Assembly: GCA_003646995.1 (NCBI GenBank)
Contig: QMLZ01000016.1
Coordinates: 1-26,085 of the forward strand
From: Deltaproteobacteria bacterium
Lineage (GTDB): Bacteria; Desulfobacterota; DSM-4660; Desulfatiglandales; Desulfatiglandaceae
DNA length: 26,085 bases
Reading direction: 5' to 3'
Below the pieces are notes generated by a model. It was not told where the DNA came from and did not search any database. It worked only from the letters and a program-made list of their open reading frames with translations. This document shows positions 1-7,034 of this stretch, one piece after another. Every line of letters starts with the position of its first letter. Positions within the stretch are counted from its first letter, which is position 1. The position numbers were made by a program, and so were the translations under genes.

Positions 1-172
1 CCTTTTCCTGTTCTTCAGCCTCTCGTATCAACCTATTATTAGTGATAGCTTCCTTAATTGCCTGATCCAGAGTTAGCCTGGCTACTTGGTCTTTTCCATA
101 GGTGGGCATGCAAGGCGCGATCAAGAAAAGGGCCAAACCCATGACGAGGATCCTATTTAAGAGGGCCTTCAT
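1..172 (-). CDS. TolC-family outer membrane efflux protein, N-terminal fragment
   Basis: The gene runs off the left edge, so only about 57 N-terminal residues are visible. They begin with a basic n-region (MKALLNR), a hydrophobic core to about residue 20, and then a mature start containing LTLDQAIKEAITNN. That segment is the hallmark opening of TolC/OprM-type outer membrane factors, in which the first helix of the repeat follows directly after the signal peptide. The family forms the outer membrane channel of tripartite efflux or secretion pumps. The start ATG shares its A with the TGA stop of the upstream tetR gene (TGATG), and an AGGAGG ribosome site lies in the last codons of tetR, so translation is probably coupled. 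The rest of the pump is presumably encoded to the left. Family call is good; substrate unknown. Confidence 0.8.
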   Translation of the reverse strand, partial: MKALLNRILVMGLALFLIAPCMPTYGKDQVARLTLDQAIKEAITNNRLIREAEEQEK

Positions 173-855
173 CAGCTAGCCTCCTTTCTCACTGGTTTTT
201 TCTTATCCTTGAAACCATCAAGGGCCGCTTGTTTGTTCGCTACCAATTGATTGAAAAATATGTTCATTATGACATCCAATTTGTCAGGATAAGGGTGCTT
301 GTCGGGATTCTTGAGCCACAGAAAAAGGAAGCCATTACTCAGGCTGTCAAAGGCTACGGCAAGGGAGTAAGGGTCTGCTATGTTATTGAAAATGCCCTTT
401 CTAAGGCCGCTCCTAAACACTTTGGCAAGTTTTTGAAGAACCTCGTCACGGCTTTTCCACAGCTTGGCATCAAGGTCAGTCTTAACATCTGAGTTTGCTC
501 CCCTTGCTTCAGCAAAGTAGAGTCTGATGACTGGCAGGTTTTCTGAGAATAACTCTCCTTTTTCAACTACATAGTTTCTTAGTTTTTCAATTTCAGTAGT
601 ATGAGCATCTAAGACAGAAAAAAGCCTTGCATGGAAGGTTTCTGCCAATCGAAGCACCAGGGACCTGTAAAGGTCTTCTTTTGTGTCAAAGAACTTATAA
701 AGAGTGCCGATCGCAAATTCCGCCTCACTGGCGATTTCCTGCATTGAAACATTATGAAAGCCTTTATTGGAGAACAGTTTCAGGGCTGCATCAAGTATTT
801 CATTTCGGTGCCTGATTTGCTCTCTTTCTTTCCTGGAAAGTGCGTTAGACCCCAT
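172..855 (-). CDS. TetR/AcrR-family transcriptional repressor
   Basis: A 227-residue protein with a typical N-terminal TetR helix-turn-helix. The segment at residues 20-63 reads [14 protein letters not shown], then [18 protein letters not shown] with [10 protein letters not shown], which is the canonical recognition region. The C-terminal two thirds is helical and diverse, as expected for the ligand-binding and dimer domain. The tail is basic ([12 protein letters not shown]). An AAAGGA site precedes the ATG. It is the first gene of a leftward unit followed with a one-base overlap by a TolC-type gene, so it very likely represses its own operon and responds to a pump substrate. A consensus promoter and a dyad at the predicted transcription start support autoregulation. 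The inducer cannot be inferred. Confidence 0.92.
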   Translation of the reverse strand: MGSNALSRKEREQIRHRNEILDAALKLFSNKGFHNVSMQEIASEAEFAIGTLYKFFDTKEDLYRSLVLRLAETFHARLFSVLDAHTTEIEKLRNYVVEKGELFSENLPVIRLYFAEARGANSDVKTDLDAKLWKSRDEVLQKLAKVFRSGLRKGIFNNIADPYSLAVAFDSLSNGFLFLWLKNPDKHPYPDKLDVIMNIFFNQLVANKQAALDGFKDKKKPVRKEAS

Positions 856-902
856 GATGAATAAGTCCTTTGTGAACTATGATTATATTCTGTGAATTAG
901 CA

Positions 903-915
903 TTCATATGATGAA
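903..915. promoter_or_regulatory. Candidate TetR operator (dyad at transcription start)
   Basis: TTCAT-ATG-ATGAA is a 13-base inverted repeat with perfect 5-base arms. It lies just downstream of the -10 box of the tetR promoter, at the expected transcription start. Two copies of TGTGAA (871-876 and 891-896) lie further into the leader, spaced exactly 20 bases apart. Position and symmetry suit autorepression; binding is inferred. Confidence 0.45.
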
Positions 916-920
916 CCGAA

Positions 921-948
921 ATTATATTTTTCATGGTATCTTTGTCAA
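921..948 (-). promoter_or_regulatory. Sigma-70 promoter of tetR-tolC
   Basis: Read on the minus strand, the -35 box TTGACA (948-943) and the -10 box TATAAT (926-921) are both perfect consensus, separated by 16 bases. The start of transcription would be near 914, about 60 bases before the tetR ATG. A promoter this strong needs repression, which fits the adjacent dyad. Confidence 0.75.
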
Positions 949-1054
949 GGTAATATAGAAGGGAAGAGAGACATTAAGGAGCAGGAGGTACAAGGCAGGA
1001 AAAGGGATAAAGGACAAAGGTATAAGAGAAAAGCCTCATAGCAGAGGAAATAGG

Positions 1055-1069
1055 AAAGGTTTAACCTTT
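1055..1069. repeat. 15-base palindrome downstream of the UPF0182 gene
   Basis: AAAGGTTTAACCTTT has perfect 7-base arms around one central base. It lies about 30 bases after the UPF0182 stop, where a terminator would be expected, but there is no run of T after it on the minus strand, so it is at best a weak terminator. The surrounding 957-1055 is strikingly purine-rich on the plus strand. Confidence 0.3.
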
Positions 1070-1100
1070 AGCCTCCTGCTTTTGGCTAGTCAACTTTAGG

Positions 1101-3959
1101 TCACTTTGGCTCACTTTTCTGTTTCGCCATTTGTTTGAGAATTTGTCCAAGGGCCTCAAGTTCTTTCCCGTATCCGGCCCAATCACCCTGCCGCAGAAAC
1201 ATATTGGCCTTTTGGTAGTGCTCAAGAGCTTTTGCGGCGAGGTCTCCGTGAGTCAAAACCACTTTCTTGCCAGGCGCAGACAATGAACGGTAAGAGGGTT
1301 TTCCCAACAATACAGAGAGAGCTGTCTGAAGGTCCTTTTGCATAGTCAATCGGTTCCCAAATGCCACTATGACCCTCTTGAGCTCTGGGAGTGCGGCCGT
1401 TGCACCCGGGCCGGTTGCCGATGGGTAGTTACGGGTCGCCCGCTTCTGGACAAAACGGGAGCGGCGCGGTGGGGCCGCTGCCTGGGGGGCGGATTTTTCT
1501 TCTTGGTTTGCCACCAGGTACACAGGCTCTACGTAAACAAAGGTATTTCGAATGGGAATAGCCAAGAGGTTTCCCCTTATTACCGTGGAACCCCTTTGCC
1601 CCCATAGCGTCAGTTCGCGAGAGATTTTCGTCTGTTGATCCACCCGGGCCTCAATCTGCATTGGACCAAAAACGAGTTTTTCCTTAGGCAGTTTGTATAC
1701 AATCAATCTGCCGTAATCGGGCTGGTCGCATCTTGCTGCCATCCATGCGATCATATTGTCTTTTTTTGAAGGGGTGAAAGGTATCATCAAAACGAATTCG
1801 TCCTTTTTTTCATTGGGGAGTCTCAAAATCACATGATATGGTTCCATCTTTATCGGGCTGTTACCATATATCTCGCTTGGAACTTCCCACAAATCTTCCT
1901 GATTATAGAATACCTGCACTTCTTTCATGTGGTAGCTTTTATAGACTTGGGTCTGCACCTTGAACAAATCCTTGGGGTATCGAATGTGTTTCTTCAGGTC
2001 CTTGGGCATGTCTTCAAATCTTTTAAAAAGCCGTGGGAAAATATCTTTCCAGCTTCTTAGAATCGGATCCTTTTCGTCAATAACGTAGAAAGTTACACTG
2101 CCGTTATATGCGTCAATTACGACCTTGACCGAGTTCCTCAGGTAATTTATCCACATGCCCTCTTGGAGGCGGGATCGAGTTGAATAGGGATACATGTTGG
2201 AGGCAGTATACCCATCCAGTAGCCAATAGAGCTTGCCCTTGGATATCACCAGGTAAGGGTCCGAGTCATATGCCAAAAAAGGGGCTATTGCCCGGACGCG
2301 CTGATCAATTTTTCTATTGTACATGATCCTGCTATTGTCACTTATGTAACTTGTGAACACAATCTGGGGATCGAAGAACTCAACAGAGAAGAGCAACCTC
2401 CTAAAAAAGGATCCAATCGGCACACCGCCTTTTCCCTCGTAAGAGGTATAAACGTTCTTATCCCCTTTGGGATAGTCAAATTCCTCCGCCTTTGTATTGA
2501 CCAAGACATAACTTTTGGTTGCCTCACCATAGTAAATCTCCGGCCTCTTAATCCTAAGGTCCACATCAATAGAAGGGGGCAGATCCTTGATAATCAACCG
2601 TGGGAGGCCCTCGCTTGTTACCTCACTTACGAGGCTGGCGGTAAGTCCGTAACCGTGCGTGTAAATCAAGTGCCTGTTTACCCATGTATTTGCCTGAGGG
2701 GGCAATTGATCGGCAACGAGTTCCCGGGCCGAGAGATTAATCTGTCTATAGGAACCGGTGATCTGATAACGGTCCACGTCCACGTCCATGAAATTGTAGT
2801 AAAGTCGAATGGCCTGCAACTGGCGGTATGTTTGAAGCAGGGGCCGCTTGTCCCAGATCCTTATGTTTTCTATTGTTCCTTTGTCGGCCTGTATATCGTT
2901 CATGCTCAGTTGCTCTAAGGCGGGGAAGTCCACTTCTTGAATTTTGTCCAGGCCATAAGCAGTGGTGGTGTATTTTATGTTATTGGAAATGTATGTTGAT
3001 TCCTTTGCCAGCTCATTGGGTTTTACAATCAATTTTTGCACTCCCATAGGGGCGAGATTGGAAAGAACGAAGATCAATCCCATCCAGATGACAGCAACCA
3101 TAGCAATAGTCCTGTTTGTCCGGAGCCGAAAGACATTTGAAAACAAGAAGATGGAAAACGCCAGGGAGGCAACAGCAATAACTATATAAACCGGGATCCT
3201 GACATGGACGTCCGTGTAGCAAGGCCCAAAGGCCGCTCCGTTGGTAGAGTACATCAGTCCGTAAATCTTTAGATAATAACCCCACCCGATCAGCAGGAGA
3301 ATGAGGCCTGCCAAGAAGATAAGGTGACGCTTGGCAATCGTGGCCACCTTCAATTTAGGTACGCTAGGGGGTCTGTCCTCCAGTTGGCTGAATTCCATGG
3401 TTCCGGTGAGTTGGATAGCGCCACTTTTGAAATACCACAGTGCTGTGAATATTCCGATAAAGATCAGGCATGCCAGGATTTGCCCTTTAATGAACAGATA
3501 AAAGGGTAATGTGAAGACATAAAAAGAGATTTCTTTCTTTAAAATGGGGTCCTCCATTCCAAATGGCTTGGAATGAAGATACCGTAGTAGGATATCCCAG
3601 TTTGAGGAGGCCTTTATGGCCATTATGAGACCAACAAAAAGCACAAGGCCGACAACGATAAGGGTTCCCGCCCCTCCCGTAAGCCCGGTCTGAGCAAGCG
3701 GGTTGCCGGGCGCATGTGATACGGGCATTATGCCCGCCCTCTTACTCAATCGGGAGGCTACAAATATGCTGAGTAACGCGGTCACAACAAACAGCAGCCA
3801 CAAGGCAAAACCCAGGCCGAACTTACTCAACAGCGTGGTCCAAAATACTGAAGAATAACCCAGGTTGCCGAACCAGAGCCAATCAGGATAGACTGATATG
3901 GACCACCACAGTAGGACAAGGAAAATTCCCATGACTGCGAGAAGGATATTTTTTCCCAT
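1101..3959 (-). CDS. UPF0182 family large membrane protein (COG1615)
   Basis: A 952-residue protein of the UPF0182 family, whose function is unknown. The N-terminal third has seven clear hydrophobic segments at about residues 5-24, 47-68, 98-116, 148-175, 212-231, 255-275 and 284-302. The remainder is a large soluble region, probably outside the cytoplasmic membrane, which includes the family's characteristic stretches such as IRIWDKRPLLQTYRQLQ and RSRLQEGMWINYLRNSVK. A Pro/Ala/Arg-rich linker follows near residue 840, and the protein ends with the usual short helical segment (ALEHYQKANMFLRQGDWAGY). Full length is as expected for the family. GAGGAG lies 6 bases before the ATG. It stands alone behind its own candidate promoter. 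Family assignment is firm; the biochemical role is not known. Confidence 0.93.
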   Translation of the reverse strand: MGKNILLAVMGIFLVLLWWSISVYPDWLWFGNLGYSSVFWTTLLSKFGLGFALWLLFVVTALLSIFVASRLSKRAGIMPVSHAPGNPLAQTGLTGGAGTLIVVGLVLFVGLIMAIKASSNWDILLRYLHSKPFGMEDPILKKEISFYVFTLPFYLFIKGQILACLIFIGIFTALWYFKSGAIQLTGTMEFSQLEDRPPSVPKLKVATIAKRHLIFLAGLILLLIGWGYYLKIYGLMYSTNGAAFGPCYTDVHVRIPVYIVIAVASLAFSIFLFSNVFRLRTNRTIAMVAVIWMGLIFVLSNLAPMGVQKLIVKPNELAKESTYISNNIKYTTTAYGLDKIQEVDFPALEQLSMNDIQADKGTIENIRIWDKRPLLQTYRQLQAIRLYYNFMDVDVDRYQITGSYRQINLSARELVADQLPPQANTWVNRHLIYTHGYGLTASLVSEVTSEGLPRLIIKDLPPSIDVDLRIKRPEIYYGEATKSYVLVNTKAEEFDYPKGDKNVYTSYEGKGGVPIGSFFRRLLFSVEFFDPQIVFTSYISDNSRIMYNRKIDQRVRAIAPFLAYDSDPYLVISKGKLYWLLDGYTASNMYPYSTRSRLQEGMWINYLRNSVKVVIDAYNGSVTFYVIDEKDPILRSWKDIFPRLFKRFEDMPKDLKKHIRYPKDLFKVQTQVYKSYHMKEVQVFYNQEDLWEVPSEIYGNSPIKMEPYHVILRLPNEKKDEFVLMIPFTPSKKDNMIAWMAARCDQPDYGRLIVYKLPKEKLVFGPMQIEARVDQQTKISRELTLWGQRGSTVIRGNLLAIPIRNTFVYVEPVYLVANQEEKSAPQAAAPPRRSRFVQKRATRNYPSATGPGATAALPELKRVIVAFGNRLTMQKDLQTALSVLLGKPSYRSLSAPGKKVVLTHGDLAAKALEHYQKANMFLRQGDWAGYGKELEALGQILKQMAKQKSEPK

Positions 3960-4027
3960 AAAAAGACTCCTCTTCCGGGCGGGACAAATGAAGCGCTAAA
4001 TGTCTTTCGTTAATGTAGGATTATTGA

Positions 4028-4056
4028 ATCATAGGCCTTTGATCCATTCAGTGCAA
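4028..4056 (-). promoter_or_regulatory. Candidate sigma-70 promoter of the UPF0182 gene
   Basis: On the minus strand TTGCAC (4056-4051) and TATGAT (4033-4028) are separated by 17 bases. The -10 matches consensus at five of six positions, the -35 only at the TTG. The predicted leader is about 60 bases. Confidence 0.4.
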
Positions 4057-4165
4057 GAAAATTAAAGAGCAGAGGTATTTTCTGTTGTGGGAGAGTCAAA
4101 GCTAAAGTCCGCTGTACTGCCAACTGTCCAAAGGTTAGAAAGATTAGCTGGTCGCCTACCCCCCC

Positions 4166-5140
4166 CTAATTGGTTATCTTTTTGGGTCCCGTTGGCGTCC
4201 ACGCTTCATCGTGGATTCTCAAGCTGAGGATATCAGGCCTGGAATAATGGCCCAGGCAATCGAAGTAGGCCTTTGCAAGGTCCCTTTCACCAAGGTCGAT
4301 TTCCTTGTGCACTATGCATTCCTTGTTAAACACCGGACCCTCTATGATCACGCCGGAAGGATTGACTATGCAACTTCCTCCTACTGCCAAATTGTACTTC
4401 ATGGATTCTTTCAAGTCCGGGGGTATGTCCGATTCCTTCATATACCAACTGCAGCTTACCACAAACACCTGGTTTTCAATGGCATGCTGTCGAATGGCGC
4501 TCTCTATGTCGCACGTTTTCCCGCCCGGTTCGGCAGACTTGGCACCAAGATGCCCATCCAGTTTCCACCAGCCGGGCCACAGGGAGCAATGAATCTCTTC
4601 TCCCTTGACGGCCATGGCCGCCCGCAGCAGTGTCATATGGTGTTCATAACAGATACATGCGCCGATATTACCAATGTCCAAGGCAAAGGTCCGGATATCC
4701 CTTGCATCACCCATTCCCCAGTAGACCCGCTCAGAGTGAGTGGGCATGAGCTTCCTGTGCCGGCCGACAACTTCCCCTTTTCTGCTTATAACTATGAGGG
4801 AGTTATAAACCGTGCGGCTCCCAGGCTGATCACTTAACTCATTTATTCCAACCACACAGTTTACCTTGGCCTTCTTGGCCGCCTCTGCCATCTGCCTAGC
4901 CTCTTTTCCATTCCAGAAAATGGCGCTCTGGATGATTCGCGCTGCCAACTCCGTGGATTGGCGGACGCTTACGCTCCCCCGCCAGTATGGGTAGCCGCAG
5001 AAGTAAACCTCGGGAAAAACCAAGAGGTCTATGCCAAGGTCCCCGGCCTTCTCAATATAGTGGCAAGTTTTCTCTAGAGTTTTCTCCTTGTCAAAAAAAT
5101 GCGGAGAAATTTGTGCAGCACCTACACGTATCTTTTTCAT
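4166..5140 (-). CDS. Carbon-nitrogen hydrolase, nitrilase branch
   Basis: A 324-residue member of the nitrilase superfamily, which hydrolyses C-N bonds of nitriles, amides or carbamates through a Glu-Lys-Cys triad. All three residues are visible: Glu44 in LVFPEVYFCGYPYW, Lys130 in GRHRKLMPTHSER, and Cys164 in GACICYEHHMTLLRAAM. The CxEH motif, with His after the Glu following the nucleophile, together with the HRKLMPTHSER segment and the length, favours the true nitrilase/cyanide hydratase branch over omega-amidases or NAD synthetase amidase domains. No signal peptide is seen, so it is cytoplasmic. A strong AAAGGGGG site precedes the ATG. An 8-C tract abuts the TAG stop. It is divergent from an MscS channel gene and has no pathway partner nearby. 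The substrate is unknown. Confidence 0.85.
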   Translation of the reverse strand: MKKIRVGAAQISPHFFDKEKTLEKTCHYIEKAGDLGIDLLVFPEVYFCGYPYWRGSVSVRQSTELAARIIQSAIFWNGKEARQMAEAAKKAKVNCVVGINELSDQPGSRTVYNSLIVISRKGEVVGRHRKLMPTHSERVYWGMGDARDIRTFALDIGNIGACICYEHHMTLLRAAMAVKGEEIHCSLWPGWWKLDGHLGAKSAEPGGKTCDIESAIRQHAIENQVFVVSCSWYMKESDIPPDLKESMKYNLAVGGSCIVNPSGVIIEGPVFNKECIVHKEIDLGERDLAKAYFDCLGHYSRPDILSLRIHDEAWTPTGPKKITN

Positions 5141-5182
5141 GTCAGCCCCCTTTAAAACCCTTTAGTTTGTGCAACCGATTCT

Positions 5183-5210
5183 ATTTTATGTTGTAGAGTT
5201 TGTCAGTCAT
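5183..5210 (-). promoter_or_regulatory. Candidate promoter of the nitrilase gene
   Basis: On the minus strand ATGACT (5210-5205) and TAAAAT (5188-5183) are 16 bases apart. These match the sigma-70 boxes at four and five of six positions. It lies about 45 bases upstream of the start codon, in the divergent gap with mscS. I saw no convincing promoter for mscS itself in the same gap. Confidence 0.35.
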
Positions 5211-5286
5211 TTTTTAGACCTGCATTCCGACAGGTTTGAACCAAGTCTGAACCAGCTATTAACCTTAGATTTGAAAGGAGAGGGCA

Positions 5287-6096
5287 ATGGAGTCAACAAC
5301 TCAGGCCATCACATTATTCATTACTACATACGGCTTAAAGGTGATCGGCGCCATAATTATTCTGATATTGGGGCGGATTGCAGCTGGAATAGGACGGCGT
5401 GTTATCCAAAGGATAGTGGAGAGGGCGAAAACAGATCCATCAATTGTTTCGTTTGCCGGCGGACTTACCTATGTGCTGGTTCTCACCTTTGCGGTGCTTG
5501 CAGCCTTTGCCAAGTTTGGGATAGAAACGGCTTCTTTCGTTGCCATCCTGGGAGCGGCAGGGTTTGCCATTGGGTTTGCCTTGCAGGGGTCTCTTGGAAA
5601 CTTTGCGGCAGGTGTTTTGATCCTGGTGCTGAAACCATTTAGGGTAGGTGATGTCATTGAAGGAGCCGGCCAAATGGGTGTGGTCAAGGAGATTCAGCTG
5701 TTTACAACTGTCATAGCCACCTTTGATAACATCAAAGTCCTCATACCCAACGGTAAGCCCTTTGGAGATGTCATCCGCAATGTTACGGGATACGATACCA
5801 GAAGAGTCGACTTAGTGATCGGTATAGGATACGGTTCATCAATCCAAAAGGCCATTGAGGTAGTCAATGGACTGATTAAGGCCGATGAAAGGATTCTCGA
5901 TGAACCCGCTCCTCAGATTGCGGTCTCCGAGTTGGCAGATTCCAGCGTTAATCTTGTGGTCCGGCCCTGGGTGAAAAAAGAGGATTACTGGGCCGTGAAA
6001 TTTGACCTTACCCGTAAAATTAAAGAGGCCTTCGATGAGGCTGGTATTGAGATCCCATTTCCTCAAAGGACAATACACATGGTTCAGGAGGCCTGA
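5287..6096 (+). CDS. Small-conductance mechanosensitive channel, MscS family
   Basis: A 269-residue MscS-type channel, close to the length of E. coli MscS. It opens under membrane tension and releases solutes during hypo-osmotic shock. Three membrane segments are visible at about residues 15-33, 57-77 and 83-115. The third is the Gly/Ala-rich pore helix (AILGAAGFAIGFALQGSLGN, then FAAGVLILVLKPFRVGD), which is diagnostic. The beta domain follows with IPNGKPFGDVIRNVTGYDTRRVD, and the C-terminal alpha/beta part ends in the usual GIEIPFPQRTIH. AAAGGAG lies 6 bases before the ATG. It appears monocistronic. Assignment is secure; whether it is the main MscS of the cell cannot be said. Confidence 0.95.
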   Translation: MESTTQAITLFITTYGLKVIGAIIILILGRIAAGIGRRVIQRIVERAKTDPSIVSFAGGLTYVLVLTFAVLAAFAKFGIETASFVAILGAAGFAIGFALQGSLGNFAAGVLILVLKPFRVGDVIEGAGQMGVVKEIQLFTTVIATFDNIKVLIPNGKPFGDVIRNVTGYDTRRVDLVIGIGYGSSIQKAIEVVNGLIKADERILDEPAPQIAVSELADSSVNLVVRPWVKKEDYWAVKFDLTRKIKEAFDEAGIEIPFPQRTIHMVQEA

Positions 6097-6159
6097 AACA
6101 CAGAGGAAAAAACCAATTGCAGGCAGGCTCTCACGGTGGGCACCGGCCCCGCTTGATCA

Positions 6160-6471
6160 ATGGTTCTGCTTGATTTAGTGAGGAACACTTTGGGGCCGGG
6201 TTTCAATTGTGAGTTCTGCCCCTGGGGAGCCTGTAAGAAAAACGCCGAACAAGTTTCTTTTCCTTGCGTTGACGATAATATACATGCGGTGGCTTATGCT
6301 GTTCAGAAACCTCTTGAGCGAAAAGAGGCGACCATTAAACAGGAGGTAACCGGAGCCAGGGCACTTGATGTCAAAGCTCTTGGTGATAATTATACTTGCC
6401 TTTTGGGTGACTGGACATTTGACATAATGAAAGGACAAGTGAAATCGCCACTGCCTAATTATTACTCGTGA
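6160..6471 (+). CDS. Doubtful hypothetical protein, 103 aa
   Basis: A 103-residue open frame that begins immediately after an in-frame stop. The codon choice looks fairly coding-like, and the predicted protein has a CxxC element (CEFCPWGAC) and a mixed hydrophobic/charged make-up. No Shine-Dalgarno site precedes the ATG, and I recognise no family. A longer antisense frame covers the same bases. It could be a real small protein, a decayed fragment of a larger gene, or chance. Confidence 0.3.
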   Translation: MVLLDLVRNTLGPGFNCEFCPWGACKKNAEQVSFPCVDDNIHAVAYAVQKPLERKEATIKQEVTGARALDVKALGDNYTCLLGDWTFDIMKGQVKSPLPNYYS

Positions 6472-6497
6472 TGGCCCATACCCACACTGGATCTGTG

Positions 6498-6524
6498 CAC
6501 TGGCCGAAGGCCAGGTGGCCAGTG
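6498..6524. repeat. Nested, mutually exclusive hairpins
   Basis: CACTGGCC (6498-6505) and GGCCAGTG (6517-6524) form a perfect 8-base inverted repeat with an 11-base loop. Inside it, CTGGCC-GAA-GGCCAG (6500-6514) forms an alternative 6-base stem with a 3-base loop. The two share the left arm, so only one can form at a time. No T run follows, so it is not an ordinary terminator. Confidence 0.5.
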
Positions 6525-6629
6525 TTATGGCGCAGACCACGAGGGTTATAAGCTGTATCTTCAAGCAGATACTCCTCCAGCTCACAGCGTATGTTCTCAT
6601 TTCCCTAATAGGGTCGCAAGATGAATTTG

Positions 6630-6887
6630 TCAAATTTTTTGCAGCAGGCCTGTAGGATTGAGCCTCAGGCACCAGCCCGACGGCTTTGGCCTAGTGCTGG
6701 CTTGCCCGCCTTGACCTGCCTTCCGGGAGTCGGTGTGGGGGGCCAGGAGTTCGTAGATACGGGCATCTAGATCCCGCAAGGATTCCATGACGTCCTCTAT
6801 GCCAGGTTTTCTTTCCTTTTCATGTTGGCTGTGCGGACAAATTTTGCGTAGATCTTCTGGCATCAGTGGTCCCCTGGTAGCAGGCAT
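6630..6887 (-). CDS. Doubtful hypothetical protein, 85 aa
   Basis: An 85-residue frame whose first 50 residues look plausible as protein: charged and helical, with KERKPGIEDVMESLRDLDAR. The last 30 are rich in Gly, Pro and Arg and less convincing. AGGA precedes the first ATG at a reasonable distance, and AGGGGA precedes a second ATG eight codons in. It lies 148 bases downstream of the amidase stop in the same direction. No family recognised. Confidence 0.3.
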   Translation of the reverse strand: MPATRGPLMPEDLRKICPHSQHEKERKPGIEDVMESLRDLDARIYELLAPHTDSRKAGQGGQASTRPKPSGWCLRLNPTGLLQKI

Positions 6888-6893
6888 CTTGTC

Positions 6894-6919
6894 CTGAGAT
6901 CTTTACCTGTTAATCTCAG
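6894..6919. repeat. Inverted repeat with 7-base arms
   Basis: CTGAGAT (6894-6900) and ATCTCAG (6913-6919) are perfect complements separated by 12 bases. They lie immediately upstream of the small minus-strand ORF. The element could be an operator or a leader hairpin; no T run follows on either strand. Confidence 0.4.
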
Positions 6920-7034
6920 ATACCATCAGTTTTCTCTTTTCTAACAAAAACATCGGAAGATTTTTTTGTTTAGTAAAACAACGGGTCAGAGACTGGAAAG
7001 GGACCGTGGGGGTTCCGTGGCCAGGAAGGTTATT

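Larger units (their letters stand above)
6472..7034. other. Gene-poor stretch with several inverted repeats
   Basis: This stretch lies between the MscS channel region and the amidase gene. It holds one doubtful small minus-strand ORF (6630-6887), a nested hairpin (6498-6524), a 7-base inverted repeat (6894-6919), an AT-rich stem with a T run (6961-6981) and a CCGTGG direct repeat near 7005-7020. No recognised protein family, tRNA or mobile element was found. It may hold gene remnants or a small RNA. Confidence 0.4.

Noticed and set aside
4211..4837. A 208-codon plus-strand frame opposite the nitrilase gene
   Set aside because: It is a shadow of the nitrilase frame, whose catalytic triad is intact.
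6175..6672. A 165-codon minus-strand frame with a signal-peptide-like stretch
   Set aside because: The region after the hydrophobic stretch has no protein-like pattern, no ribosome site fits, and it overlaps other frames with similar or better codon use.
6961..6981. TTGTTT-AGTA-AAACAA stem next to a T run as a terminator of the amidase unit
   Set aside because: The T run precedes the stem on the plus strand and becomes an A run after the stem on the minus strand, so it has the wrong orientation for either direction.
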